Shown here piece after piece: positions 26,532 through 35,699 of a stretch of DNA of 64,000 nt. A program made the translations under genes and the position numbers. The stretch spans positions 11,675 to 75,674 of the forward strand of contig CBFIIU010000010.1 in NCBI GenBank assembly GCA_965662735.1, given 5' to 3'. The DNA comes from JAYODZ01 sp965662735. GTDB lineage: Bacteria > Pseudomonadota > Alphaproteobacteria > RS24. Numbering within the stretch: position 1 is the first letter of the stretch; each line of letters opens with the position of its first letter. A model generated the notes under the pieces. The model was given only the letters and a program-made list of their open reading frames with translations. It was not told the origin of the DNA and did no database searches.

Positions 26532-28289
26532 ATGAATATTTTTTCTCTTTTTGCGCAAAAAATGGACGACCAGTTACAGGCGCTCGTCGCCGCTGGGAAG
26601 GTGCCCGAGGGGCTTGATGCTAGCCGCGCCACAATTGAATTGCCACGGGACACCGAGCATGGTGATTTGGCGAGCAATATGGCTATGGTGCTGGCGAAAT
26701 CGGCCGGCATGCCGCCGCGCCAGATGGCGGAATTTTTGGTCGCTGGTATTCAGCAAGACCCGAGCGTTATCTCGGCCGAGATTGCTGGGCCAGGGTTTAT
26801 CAATTTGCGATTGTCGGCGGCTTTTTGGCAAGATCTCGCGCGCCAAGTCTTATCGGCTGATACCGCTTATGGGCATGCGATGCAGAAGCAGACGGCGCCG
26901 ATCAATTTAGAATATGTGTCGGCCAATCCCACAGGGCCAATGCATGTGGGGCACGCCCGCGGCGCCGTCGTTGGCGATGTGCTGGCTTCGTTGCTCGACG
27001 CGGCCGGTTATTCGGTAACCAAAGAATATTATATCAATGATGCGGGGAGCCAGGTCACCACGCTGGCGCGCTCGGCGCTTTTGCGAATGCGTGAGGCGTT
27101 GGGCGAAGAGATTGGCGAAATACCCGAGGGATTATATCCGGGAGATTATCTGGTGCCCGTTGGTCAGGCCTTGGCCTCAACCTATGGGGCTGACTTGTTC
27201 TCGCGCGATGAAGCTGACCAACTCGCATGCGCTAAAGCGCTCGCTCTGCCGATGATGATGGACATGATCAAAGATGATCTGGCCTCGCTCGGCGTTGCTC
27301 ATGATCATTTTCTGTCCGAGCAATCCTTACATGATAGTGGTGCGGTAGCGGATGTTGTTGCGATGCTCGATCAGAAAAGTTTGGTGTATCGCGGTAAACT
27401 TGATCCACCGAAAGGGATTGAGCCACCCGAAGATTGGGAAGCTGAAGAACAAGTTCTGTTTCGGTCGACTGATTTTGGAGATGATACAGATCGTGCGCTG
27501 CAAAAGGCCGACGGCAGTTGGACCTATTTTGCGCCGGACATTGCCTGCCACTTTAATAAATATGAGCGTGGCTTTCGCGACATGATTAATATTTGGGGGG
27601 CCGATCACGCGGGTTACATTAAGCGTATGGTCTCGGCCGTAACTGCGATTTCCGATCATCAGGCGCGGCTCGAGGTCAAGGTCTGTCAGATGGTGAAACT
27701 GCAACGCGATGGTCAGCCGGTCAAAATGTCGAAGCGCGCAGGGGAATTCATTACATTGCGTGAAGTGGTCGACGAGGTGGGGCGCGACGTCGTTCGGTTT
27801 ATGATGCTGACGCGGAAAAATGATGCACCGCTTGATTTTGATTTTAACCTGGTGAAGGAGAAATCCCGCGATAACCCAGTGTTTTACGTTCAATATGCCT
27901 ATGCGCGAATTTGTTCCATTTTTCGCAATGCCGCAGAGGCAGGCTGGTCGCCCGACCAATTAGCAACGACAGCGCTAGCGGCGGCCGATTTATCGGCGCT
28001 TGATCAGCCGCATGATGTGGGTTTGCTGAGGCTGGTGGCCCATTATCCAAAGGTGATTGATGCCGCGGCAGAAACGCGCGAGCCCCATCGGCTCGCCTTT
28101 TTCGCGCAAGAAATGGCGGCGGCTTTTCACTCGGTTTGGAATTTGGGCAAGGAAGATCCAAGTGCTCGATTTTTGCAAGATGATACCGCGCGGACGCAGG
28201 CTCGCCTCGCGCTGGCTCGGTGTGTTCAGATTACGCTCGGAAATTGTTTGCGCTTGATGGGCGTAGAACCGCAAGACGAAATGCGATAA
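26532..28289 (+). CDS. argS: Arginyl-tRNA synthetase
   Basis: A 585-residue class I synthetase. The N-terminal additional domain contains PRDTEHGDLASNMAMVLAK. The HIGH-type motif is HVGH at about residue 138 in ANPTGPMHVGHARG. The KMSK-like motif is VKMSKRAGEF, followed by the DALR anticodon-binding domain at the end. It charges tRNA-Arg. Its stop is about 38 bases before the SPOR gene ATG; dgt, argS, SPOR and nagZ may form one transcription unit. Confidence 0.97.
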   Translation: MNIFSLFAQKMDDQLQALVAAGKVPEGLDASRATIELPRDTEHGDLASNMAMVLAKSAGMPPRQMAEFLVAGIQQDPSVISAEIAGPGFINLRLSAAFWQDLARQVLSADTAYGHAMQKQTAPINLEYVSANPTGPMHVGHARGAVVGDVLASLLDAAGYSVTKEYYINDAGSQVTTLARSALLRMREALGEEIGEIPEGLYPGDYLVPVGQALASTYGADLFSRDEADQLACAKALALPMMMDMIKDDLASLGVAHDHFLSEQSLHDSGAVADVVAMLDQKSLVYRGKLDPPKGIEPPEDWEAEEQVLFRSTDFGDDTDRALQKADGSWTYFAPDIACHFNKYERGFRDMINIWGADHAGYIKRMVSAVTAISDHQARLEVKVCQMVKLQRDGQPVKMSKRAGEFITLREVVDEVGRDVVRFMMLTRKNDAPLDFDFNLVKEKSRDNPVFYVQYAYARICSIFRNAAEAGWSPDQLATTALAAADLSALDQPHDVGLLRLVAHYPKVIDAAAETREPHRLAFFAQEMAAAFHSVWNLGKEDPSARFLQDDTARTQARLALARCVQITLGNCLRLMGVEPQDEMR

Positions 28290-28327
28290 TCTCCCCTCAT
28301 AACCGCCGATGAGTGAAGGAAAGAAAA

Positions 28328-29203
28328 ATGATTAGAAATCCACTTCATGATAAGCCATTTGATGCCGACGCTGAGATGGATGACTTGGAAATGGCGCGGC
28401 CATCTTACGATGCGACCTCTTATGCGCGCTCGGGTTCGGTTTTCCGAACGTCACTTTTTGTCATTGCCATTGTGATTTTCTCATCGCTGGCCGCGGGGTT
28501 GTATTTCTATGCCTATCAACGCGGGCTGGAGGATGGACAGCGCGAGATGCCACCAGTGATTGCCGCAAATCCAGAGCCGATGCGCGTGTCGCCCGAGGTT
28601 GCGGGTGAGGCACCAGAGCCGGTTGAAGACCTTAATATTCATCGGGTCATTCAGGGCAATTCTGAAGCTGTGCCCGAGCCTGACATGAATGATGGGCGGC
28701 CCGAGAGTTTACTCGCGGGCACGAGTGCTGCGGAGCCGCAAGAGGCCGAGGCAAGCGCGCCCGAGCCTCGAGTGGAAAACCCAACCCCTCCAGCCGATGT
28801 TCAGCCAACCGCCATTGCCCCTGTGCGCCCTGCTGAAGAAGTGAAGCCAGAGGTAAAGCAAGAGCCAAGTGTCGCTGCTCCTGCATCGCCTCAGGCGGCT
28901 CCCGAGCCATCTCCTAAACCAACACGACAGGAAGCGACGCCTGCCACGTCGCGCTATATGGTTCAAATTGCAGCGACCCGTAGTCGTGCATTGGCCCGCA
29001 AAACATTTGCCGACCAAGCCAAAAAATTTCCTGACCTCTTGGGACGGCGTGACCCGCTAATCCTGCGCGCCGATCTGGGTAGCAAAGGCATATTTTATCG
29101 GGTCAATGTGTCCGGGTTCTCAACCCGTGAAAACGCCAAGCGTTTCTGCGATGAGCTCGCCGCTGCCGGCGGATCGTGCCTCGTGAAGATTGAGCCGAAT
29201 TAG
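28328..29203 (+). CDS. SPOR-domain membrane protein
   Basis: A 291-residue bitopic protein. The cytoplasmic N-terminus is about 35 residues. One transmembrane segment (SLFVIAIVIFSSLAAGLYFYAY) follows. The Pro/Ala/Glu-rich linker spans about residues 65-205. The C-terminal SPOR domain (about 210-290) starts with RYMVQIAATRSRALA. SPOR domains bind denuded septal glycan and target proteins to the division site. The ATG at 28328 is preferred, because AAGGA at 28316-28320 lies seven bases upstream (a GTG at 28313 is the alternative). The position between argS and nagZ is common in alphaproteobacteria. Confidence 0.85.
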   Translation: MIRNPLHDKPFDADAEMDDLEMARPSYDATSYARSGSVFRTSLFVIAIVIFSSLAAGLYFYAYQRGLEDGQREMPPVIAANPEPMRVSPEVAGEAPEPVEDLNIHRVIQGNSEAVPEPDMNDGRPESLLAGTSAAEPQEAEASAPEPRVENPTPPADVQPTAIAPVRPAEEVKPEVKQEPSVAAPASPQAAPEPSPKPTRQEATPATSRYMVQIAATRSRALARKTFADQAKKFPDLLGRRDPLILRADLGSKGIFYRVNVSGFSTRENAKRFCDELAAAGGSCLVKIEPN

Positions 29204-29213
29204 GCCGCACCTT

Positions 29214-30239
29214 ATGGTCACGTCGCGCGCCTTAATTATTGGTTTGGCGGGAAGCCAGCTCACATCGGATGAGCGACGGTTTCTTCGGGAGGTTCGCCCT
29301 TGGGGGGTGATTTTATTTGCCCGTAATCTCGAGACAGTGGAGCAAATTCAGGCTCTCGTTTCCGATGTGCAAGAGCAGTTGGGCGACGCGCATGCGCCGA
29401 TTTTGATTGATCAAGAAGGGGGACGGGTCGCGCGGCTTCGGCCCCCCTTGGCTCGGCCGCATCCACCAGCTGCCATCTATGGTGCGCTCTATCGTGATGA
29501 CCCCGAGCAGGCGCGCCATGCGTGTTTTTTGGGCGCCCAAAGGCTTGCCGAGGATCTCATTCGTTACGGCATTAATATCAACTGTGCGCCCTGTTTGGAT
29601 GTGCTGCAACCCGATGCGGATGCCATTATTGGCGATCGCGCGTTCAGCGATGATGCTGAATGCGTCGGAGTGCTGGGGCGTGCTTTTATCGAGGGGTTGC
29701 AAGCGGGAGGTGTCTTGCCCGTTATCAAGCACATTCCAGGGCATGGCCGCGCGCAATGCGATAGCCATTTAGCCTTGCCGATTATTTCAGACGATCTCGA
29801 CGCATTGCAGCGGGTTGATTTTAAGCCTTTTTCAATGTGTCGCGATGCACCGCTCGCAATGACAGGGCATCTCATGTACACCGCCCTCGATGCCGATCAG
29901 GTGAGCACTTGTTCACCCACCATCATCCAAAAAGTGATCCGCGATGAAATTGGCTTTTCGGGTTTACTCATGAGTGACGATATATCAATGGAGGCGCTCT
30001 CCGGTACGCTGCGTGAGCGCGGGCAAGCGGCGATGGCTGCGGGCTGTGATTTGATTTTGCATTGTAATGGACGTTTCTCGGAAATGCAGGATTTGGCCAC
30101 GATTGCGCCAGAATTATCCGATACCGCCCAGCGGCAGACCCGAGAAATTTCCGATAGATTGAGCGCGCCCAAAACATCGACTGTGGCGGATGAGCTTCTC
30201 TGGGGAGAACTTGTTTCATCGGTTTGGAAGGCCGATTGA
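29214..30239 (+). CDS. nagZ: Beta-N-acetylhexosaminidase (NagZ type)
   Basis: A 341-residue glycoside hydrolase family 3 protein. Signatures are VILFARNLET, DQEGGRVARLRPP and the general acid/base loop KHIPGHGRAQCDSHLALP, with the nucleophile Asp in LLMSDDISMEAL. NagZ cleaves GlcNAc-anhydroMurNAc peptides in cell-wall recycling in the cytoplasm. The ATG at 29214 is preferred over an upstream TTG (29190), which would overlap the SPOR gene. It fits the cell-division/cell-wall neighbourhood with the SPOR gene and is followed by scpA. Confidence 0.92.
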   Translation: MVTSRALIIGLAGSQLTSDERRFLREVRPWGVILFARNLETVEQIQALVSDVQEQLGDAHAPILIDQEGGRVARLRPPLARPHPPAAIYGALYRDDPEQARHACFLGAQRLAEDLIRYGININCAPCLDVLQPDADAIIGDRAFSDDAECVGVLGRAFIEGLQAGGVLPVIKHIPGHGRAQCDSHLALPIISDDLDALQRVDFKPFSMCRDAPLAMTGHLMYTALDADQVSTCSPTIIQKVIRDEIGFSGLLMSDDISMEALSGTLRERGQAAMAAGCDLILHCNGRFSEMQDLATIAPELSDTAQRQTREISDRLSAPKTSTVADELLWGELVSSVWKAD

Positions 30240-30258
30240 AAAGGGTATAGTTCCGCTC

Positions 30259-31071
30259 ATGAATGAAGTGGCAAATGATTCTGCTGAATTTGATCTCTCG
30301 AGCACAGTGTTCACTGCCGGAGACCGAGAAAATTGGCGTGTGGATGTCGAGGGGTTCGAAGGGCCCTTAGATGTCTTACTGGCGCTTGCGCGAACCCAAA
30401 AAGTTGATTTGCGCCAGATTTCGATTTTGCAATTGGCCGAGCAATATCTTGTCTTCATTCGCGACGCCCAAAAACTGAAATTGGAACTGGCAGCAGATTA
30501 TCTGGTGATGGCAAGCTGGCTTGCCTATCTCAAGTCGCGCCTTCTATTACCGCGTGAAGAGAATGAAGAGGAAGCGTCGGCTGAGGAAATGGCGGCGCGC
30601 TTGATGTTCCGTCTGCAACGTCTTGATGCTATGCGGGATTGTGCGGCGCGCTTGATGACCCGCAATCTATTGGGGCGCGATGTGTTTATGCGCGGTATGC
30701 CGGATGGCATTCGCGTGAAACGCAATAGCATTTATGAAGCGAGCCTGTTTGAGCTATTATCCTCTTATTCAACGCATCGTATTCGAAGCTATTACACCGA
30801 GTGGTCGCCGCCTGATCTTGATGTCCTCAGTATTGAGCGCGCCCGCATGCGGCTCGAACGCATGCTCGGCGCTTTAAGCGATTGGGAAAAATTGGACGCG
30901 ATTTTACTGTCGGAAATTCGTAACCCGGCGAAGCGCCGGACGCACATTGCGAGCGGTTTTAGTGCGGCCCTCGAATTTGCGCGGGAAGGTCGTATTGAGT
31001 TACAGCAAGATCAGAATTTTGGTGAAATTCGGTTGCGGCGGGCGCGGCCGCGACTGGCGGAGGGCCAATGA
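30259..31071 (+). CDS. scpA: Segregation and condensation protein A
   Basis: A 270-residue kleisin of the SMC complex. Recognisable parts are FEGPLDVLLALARTQKVDLRQISI at the N-terminus and LVMASWLAYLKSRLLLP. The acidic linker with EENEEEASAEE is typical. I place the start at the ATG at 30259, after the nagZ stop at 30239; an extension to 30190 would lie inside nagZ. The stop overlaps the scpB start by 4 bases (ATGA). Confidence 0.9.
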   Translation: MNEVANDSAEFDLSSTVFTAGDRENWRVDVEGFEGPLDVLLALARTQKVDLRQISILQLAEQYLVFIRDAQKLKLELAADYLVMASWLAYLKSRLLLPREENEEEASAEEMAARLMFRLQRLDAMRDCAARLMTRNLLGRDVFMRGMPDGIRVKRNSIYEASLFELLSSYSTHRIRSYYTEWSPPDLDVLSIERARMRLERMLGALSDWEKLDAILLSEIRNPAKRRTHIASGFSAALEFAREGRIELQQDQNFGEIRLRRARPRLAEGQ

Positions 31072-31769
31072 GCGAGCAACCAGATCCTGAGCAAAACACT
31101 CCAGCCGAAGTTCATGAGGCGATTGAATTAGACCCGCGCCATTTGCGCATGGCCGAAGCGATTTTATTTGCCGCGAGTGAGCCCCTTGATCTCGGGAGTG
31201 TACGAGACCGTCTGCCGGATGGCGCGCCGATCGAGGCCTTGCTTGCGGCGATTATGGAAAAATATGCAGATGGTGGCTTTCATTTGGTCGAATTGGCTGG
31301 GAAATATGCTTTTCGAACCGCGCCCGATTTGTCATCTGCGCTGCAAAAAGAGGTGAGCCAGCAGCGTCGTCTGTCGCGGGCCGCACTCGAGACGCTTGCG
31401 ATCATTGCCTATCACCAGCCGGTTACCCGCGCTGAAATTGAGGATATTCGCGGGGTGGCCGTGTCTAAGGGCACGATCGATGTTCTGTTGGAAAGCGAAT
31501 GGGTTAAAATCCGTGGCCGTCGGCGCGTTCCGGGTCGGCCGGTCACATATGGCACCACCGATTATTTCCTCACTTATTTCGATCTCGCCTCTGTTAAAGA
31601 TCTCCCGGGGCTTGAGGAATTACGATCGGCAGGTCTTCTCGATGGGCGACTACCTCCCGGGTTTTCAATCCCAGAGCCGGATCCGGATAATGATCCAGAA
31701 GAAGATCCGCTCGATCTTGATGACGATGGGTTGGAGCCGCTCGAAATGGATCTCGAAGAGACGGAGTGA
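31068..31769 (+). CDS. scpB: Segregation and condensation protein B
   Basis: A 233-residue SMC-complex partner (winged-helix). The signatures LRMAEAILFAASEPL, LSRAALETLAIIAYHQPVTRAEIEDIRGV and GRPVTYGTTDYFLTYFDL are present. A long acidic C-terminal tail (residues about 200-233, rich in Asp/Glu/Pro) extends past the conserved domain. The start overlaps scpA by ATGA; the stop is nine bases before the ABC ATPase ATG. Confidence 0.92.
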   Translation: MSEQPDPEQNTPAEVHEAIELDPRHLRMAEAILFAASEPLDLGSVRDRLPDGAPIEALLAAIMEKYADGGFHLVELAGKYAFRTAPDLSSALQKEVSQQRRLSRAALETLAIIAYHQPVTRAEIEDIRGVAVSKGTIDVLLESEWVKIRGRRRVPGRPVTYGTTDYFLTYFDLASVKDLPGLEELRSAGLLDGRLPPGFSIPEPDPDNDPEEDPLDLDDDGLEPLEMDLEETE

Positions 31770-31777
31770 GCCACTCC

Positions 31778-32833
31778 ATGCCCCATCTTCTGACTATTCA
31801 AGATTTGTCGTGCCAACTGGGCGGCAATCTTGTTGTCAATGATTTGTCGTTAACGGTTGCGACAGAGGAAACCGTTTGTCTGCTGGGGCCATCGGGGTGC
31901 GGTAAATCGACGACGCTAAGGCTGATTGCGGGGCTCGAACGTGCGCATACGGGACGCATTCTCATTGATGATGTTGTTGTGGAGCAGGCAGGGCAGACGA
32001 GTGTCGCGCCAGAGCATCGCGGTCTTGGCTATTTATTTCAAGAATATGCGCTGTTTCCGCATTTAACGCTCGAGCAAAATGTCGCCTTCGGTCTTACGGC
32101 TTTAGCGGCGTCCGAGCGCCGTATTCGGGTTAATGCGCTCATCGAGCGCATTGGTCTGGCTCATTTGAAAAACGCCTATCCAAACAGTTTATCGGGTGGC
32201 GAGCAACAACGGGTGGCGCTAGCGCGGGCATTAGCAGCGCGACCCAGATTGATGCTCATGGATGAGCCTTTTTCAAGTCTCGATCCGCAATTGCGCTCTG
32301 ATATGCGTGTGATGATTAAGTCGATGCTGGGTGAGGGGGGAATGGGCTCGGTGATCGTCACCCATGATGCTGATGATGCCATGGCGCTCGCAGATCGAAT
32401 TGCGGTCATGATTGACGGAAAAATAGTGCAATCCGGCACCCCTCAGTCGCTGTATTATCAGCCACTGAACCGAACCATTGCGCATATATTTGGCGGGTTT
32501 AATGAACTCTCACTTGATGAGGCGTCTCAATTATTTCCCGAGATACCGTCGAGAGCGCCTGCATCGGCTCGGTCAATGGCTGTACGGTTTGCGGATATCC
32601 TGCCAAACCCTATGGCGGGTTCCGCGCCAGGGTATTCTGCCCATCCAAAAGATCTGCTGAATTTCTCTGCTGATGTCGCAATTCTTCGACAAATGGGCAG
32701 TTATGCGCAATGCACCTTGGCACTGCCGTCTGGTCAAACATGGCGGATGGATTGGTACGGAATTCCGCCACAGACAGGCCGCCATGAATTGATGATCCCG
32801 GTTGACCGTATCGTCTTTTTCGACGACAACTAA
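31778..32833 (+). CDS. ABC transporter ATP-binding protein (FbpC/PotA-like), orphan
   Basis: A 351-residue ABC ATPase. Walker A is LGPSGCGKST, the Q-loop is LFQEYALFPH, the signature is LSGGEQQRVALARAL, Walker B is RLMLMDEPFSSLD and the H-loop is TVTHDADDA-like VIVTHDADDAM. A C-terminal regulatory domain (residues about 240-351) follows, as in iron(III)/polyamine/sulfate importers. No permease or binding protein is adjacent, and the gene is embedded between scpB and tatA. The start is the ATG at 31778; a GTG at 31766 overlaps the scpB stop and is rejected. Substrate unknown. Confidence 0.85.
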   Translation: MPHLLTIQDLSCQLGGNLVVNDLSLTVATEETVCLLGPSGCGKSTTLRLIAGLERAHTGRILIDDVVVEQAGQTSVAPEHRGLGYLFQEYALFPHLTLEQNVAFGLTALAASERRIRVNALIERIGLAHLKNAYPNSLSGGEQQRVALARALAARPRLMLMDEPFSSLDPQLRSDMRVMIKSMLGEGGMGSVIVTHDADDAMALADRIAVMIDGKIVQSGTPQSLYYQPLNRTIAHIFGGFNELSLDEASQLFPEIPSRAPASARSMAVRFADILPNPMAGSAPGYSAHPKDLLNFSADVAILRQMGSYAQCTLALPSGQTWRMDWYGIPPQTGRHELMIPVDRIVFFDDN

Positions 32834-32865
32834 AAACAACTAATCGACTTTTTTAGGATTTTATT

Positions 32866-33078
32866 ATGGGCATTAGCTGGGTACAAATTTTAGTTGTCGT
32901 TGTTTTGCTGGTTCTGCTTTTTGGGCGCGGAAGAATTTCGTCGCTGATGGGCGACGTGGCGCGCGGCATTAAAAGTTTCAAAGCAGGCCTGCGAGAAGAT
33001 ATCGACGCCGATATCGTGCAGGATGATCCCCCTATTGTTGATCATAAGCCCAAGCAAGACACGTCGAAAACAAAGTAA
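32866..33078 (+). CDS. tatA: Sec-independent protein translocase TatA
   Basis: A 70-residue protein with one N-terminal transmembrane helix (MGISWVQILVVVVLLVLLFG), the hinge FGRGRISSLMGDVARGIKSFK and an acidic amphipathic tail. It forms the pore of the twin-arginine translocase. tatABC are in order, with 21 bases to tatB. A TATTATGGGC-type start lies 32 bases after the ABC ATPase stop. Confidence 0.95.
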   Translation: MGISWVQILVVVVLLVLLFGRGRISSLMGDVARGIKSFKAGLREDIDADIVQDDPPIVDHKPKQDTSKTK

Positions 33079-33099
33079 GGTGCAAAGCTAGGTCGCACC

Positions 33100-33537
33100 A
33101 TGTTTGATATTGGCTGGACCGAATTGGTCGTCTTGGGTCTCGTAATCTTGATTGTGCTCGGCCCCAGCGAAATCCCGACCGTGTTGCGATGGATCGGACG
33201 GATCACTGGGCAAATACGCCGTGTCGCCCTCGAATTTCAACGCAATTTAGCATCAATGGATCATCTGACCTCGGGCGACCCGTTTGCAGATAGCCACCCC
33301 CCCAAAAATCGATCGGACGGCCCCAAAGCCGGTTCTGGCCAGCGCACAGTTGCGCCCCCCAAATCCGAGACGGATCAAACCCCTTTGGAGGGTGATCTAT
33401 TTGCCTCAATGCCGGACATTTCCGATGCGCTATCGGATCCTATATCAGGGTCAGAAAAACGATCAGCAAGCCGCTCTGGCAAAGGCCCTAAAAAAACATC
33501 ACGGGTCGCCTCTAAAGTAAAAAACGAGGGCTCCTGA
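33100..33537 (+). CDS. tatB: Sec-independent protein translocase TatB
   Basis: A 145-residue protein. It begins MFDIGWTELVVLGLVILIVLGPSEIPTVLRWIGR, the TatB membrane segment and the conserved Glu, then a long polar tail. The tail after about residue 60 is Pro/Ser/Lys-rich and likely disordered. It binds TatC to recognise twin-arginine substrates. Its stop overlaps the tatC start by 1 base (TGATG). Confidence 0.93.
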   Translation: MFDIGWTELVVLGLVILIVLGPSEIPTVLRWIGRITGQIRRVALEFQRNLASMDHLTSGDPFADSHPPKNRSDGPKAGSGQRTVAPPKSETDQTPLEGDLFASMPDISDALSDPISGSEKRSASRSGKGPKKTSRVASKVKNEGS

Positions 33538-34334
33538 TGCACGCGTCAGATGATGAAGCGGAGATTGCACGCTCAGAGGCCCCTTTGATTGAGCATTTGG
33601 TGGAGCTCCGGACACGTATTTTATGGATATTGGCGATTTTTCTGGTCGCCTTAATTGGCTGTTTATCTTTCGCGGATGATATTTTTCGCCTGCTCCTCAT
33701 TCCCTATGAACGGGCCGCAGGGACAACCAACAAACTTGAGCTCATCTACACCGCGCCGCATGAGTTTTTCTTTACGCAAATTAAGCTCGCAATGTTCGGC
33801 GCCATTTTCGTCGGCTTTCCGGCCTATGCATATCAAATTTACCGGTTTATAGCCCCGGGCTTGTATCGAAGTGAGCGGCGCATGCTGGTGCCGTTTTTGA
33901 TTGGGGCGCCGGTTTTGTTTTGTCTGGGCGCGGGTCTTGTTTTCTTCGTGATCATGCCACTCGCGCTCGATTTTTTCTTGAATATGCAACAGGTCGATAC
34001 CTCTGGCGCAGATATTCGAATGCTCAATCGCGTGAGTGAATATTTGTCCTTTACAATGGTTCTCATGCTGGCCTTTGGCTTATGTTTCCAGCTGCCCATC
34101 ATCCTGATTGTGTTAGGTCGGATAGGCATCGTGTCAGCCGATGGGTTACGCAGCAAAAGACGTTACGCAATTGTCATCACCTTTGCGGTTGCCGCTCTTT
34201 TAACGCCGCCCGATCTGATCAGCCAAATTGGCCTCGCGATCCCGACGCTCATATTGTACGAATTGTCGATATTTGCGGTTGCTCTGCTAGAGAAAAAACG
34301 GCAAGAAACGATTGATGCAGAGCTAAGCGATTGA
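33537..34334 (+). CDS. tatC: Sec-independent protein translocase TatC
   Basis: A 265-residue six-helix membrane protein. Family signatures are PLIEHLVELRTRILWIL, FFTQIKLAMFGAIFVGFPAYAYQIYRFIAPGLYRSER and the DVVSP-like loop LLTPPDLISQ. It is the receptor for Tat signal peptides. It follows tatB by overlap and is followed after 81 bases by serS. Confidence 0.96.
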   Translation: MHASDDEAEIARSEAPLIEHLVELRTRILWILAIFLVALIGCLSFADDIFRLLLIPYERAAGTTNKLELIYTAPHEFFFTQIKLAMFGAIFVGFPAYAYQIYRFIAPGLYRSERRMLVPFLIGAPVLFCLGAGLVFFVIMPLALDFFLNMQQVDTSGADIRMLNRVSEYLSFTMVLMLAFGLCFQLPIILIVLGRIGIVSADGLRSKRRYAIVITFAVAALLTPPDLISQIGLAIPTLILYELSIFAVALLEKKRQETIDAELSD

Positions 34335-34415
34335 TGCGTCGGGCTCGGAAATCGTATGAACTCAGTAAACTGAACTAAGAGGGTGTGAGGTTCCGACTCA
34401 CGTTATTTTCTGTCC

Positions 34416-35699
34416 ATGCTTGATATTCATTACATTCGCGAAAATGCAGATCTGGTCGATGCCTTATTAGCGCGGCGAGGGCATGCACCGGTTTCGTCGG
34501 ATATTCTGGCCCTCGACCAAGCGCGGCGTGCCGCCGTCACCCATGCGCAAGATCTTCAGTCGGCGCGCAATGCCGCCTCTAAAGGCATTGGTGCGGCTAA
34601 AGCAAGTGGCGACGAGGCTGAGGCACAGCGGCTCATGGCTGAGGTGGCTGACCTCAAACAGGCTTTGCAGGAAGCGGAAGAGGGCGAGAGGCTTGCCGAT
34701 GAGGCATTGCGGGCGGCGCTTGCGCCGATCCCTAATCTGCCGCTTGACGATGTTCCGGTTGGGTCGGATGAGGCCGATAATGTTGAGATCCGAAAAATTG
34801 GCACGATCACCGATCGTGGCGATATTGAGCAGCATTTTGAGATTGGGGAAGCCTTGGGGCTCATGGATTTCAATAGTGCGGGTCAAATTGCCGGCTCCCG
34901 CTTTGTTGTCTTGCGTGGCGGGCTGGCCCGCTTGGAGCGAGCGCTCGGTAATTTTATGCTGGATGTTCACACACAAGAATTCGGGTACACCGAAATTGTG
35001 CCGCCATTGCTTGTGAGAGATGAAAGTTTATTTGGTACCGGACAATTGCCTAAATTTGCCGATGATCAATTTAAGACAACCGATGGGCGATGGCTGATCC
35101 CGACGGCGGAAGTGCCGCTCACCAATTTGGTGCGTGAGACCATTTTGGAGGCCGAGAACTTACCTCTTCGTGTGACCGCCTATACACCGTGTTTCCGTTC
35201 TGAAGCGGGAGCGGCGGGCCGCGACACCCGTGGGATGATCCGCCAGCATCAATTCTCTAAAGTTGAACTTGTCAGTGTCGTCGAAGAAGCGGATGGATTG
35301 TCCGAATTGGAGCGCATGACGCACTGCGCGGAGACCATTTTGCAACGTCTCGACCTCAGCTATCGTGTAATGGCGCTGTCGACGGGTGACATGGGCTTTT
35401 CTGCGCGCAAAACATATGATCTAGAGGTCTGGCTGCCTGGGCAAAAAGCCTATCGCGAGATTTCGAGCTGCAGCTATTGCGGAGATTTCCAGGCGCGGCG
35501 CATGAATGCGCGTTACCGGTTTAAGGGCGATAAACAAACGCACTTTGCGCACACCTTAAATGGGTCTGGCTTGGCAGTGGGACGAACCATGGTGGCTATT
35601 TTAGAAAATTATCTGCAAGAGGATGGTTCTGTTCTTATCCCTGAGGCTTTGCATCCTTATTTTGGCGGACAAACAAAGATAGAAAAGAGTGCAATATGA
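34416..35699 (+). CDS. serS: Seryl-tRNA synthetase
   Basis: A 427-residue class II synthetase. The N-terminal tRNA-binding coiled-coil covers about residues 30-105. Motif 2 is FRSEAGAAGRDTRGMIRQHQFSKVE and motif 3 is NGSGLAVGRTMVAILENYL. It charges tRNA-Ser and tRNA-Sec. Its last codons overlap the surE start by 4 bases (ATGA), and both lie in the tat-to-nlpD block. Confidence 0.97.
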   Translation: MLDIHYIRENADLVDALLARRGHAPVSSDILALDQARRAAVTHAQDLQSARNAASKGIGAAKASGDEAEAQRLMAEVADLKQALQEAEEGERLADEALRAALAPIPNLPLDDVPVGSDEADNVEIRKIGTITDRGDIEQHFEIGEALGLMDFNSAGQIAGSRFVVLRGGLARLERALGNFMLDVHTQEFGYTEIVPPLLVRDESLFGTGQLPKFADDQFKTTDGRWLIPTAEVPLTNLVRETILEAENLPLRVTAYTPCFRSEAGAAGRDTRGMIRQHQFSKVELVSVVEEADGLSELERMTHCAETILQRLDLSYRVMALSTGDMGFSARKTYDLEVWLPGQKAYREISSCSYCGDFQARRMNARYRFKGDKQTHFAHTLNGSGLAVGRTMVAILENYLQEDGSVLIPEALHPYFGGQTKIEKSAI

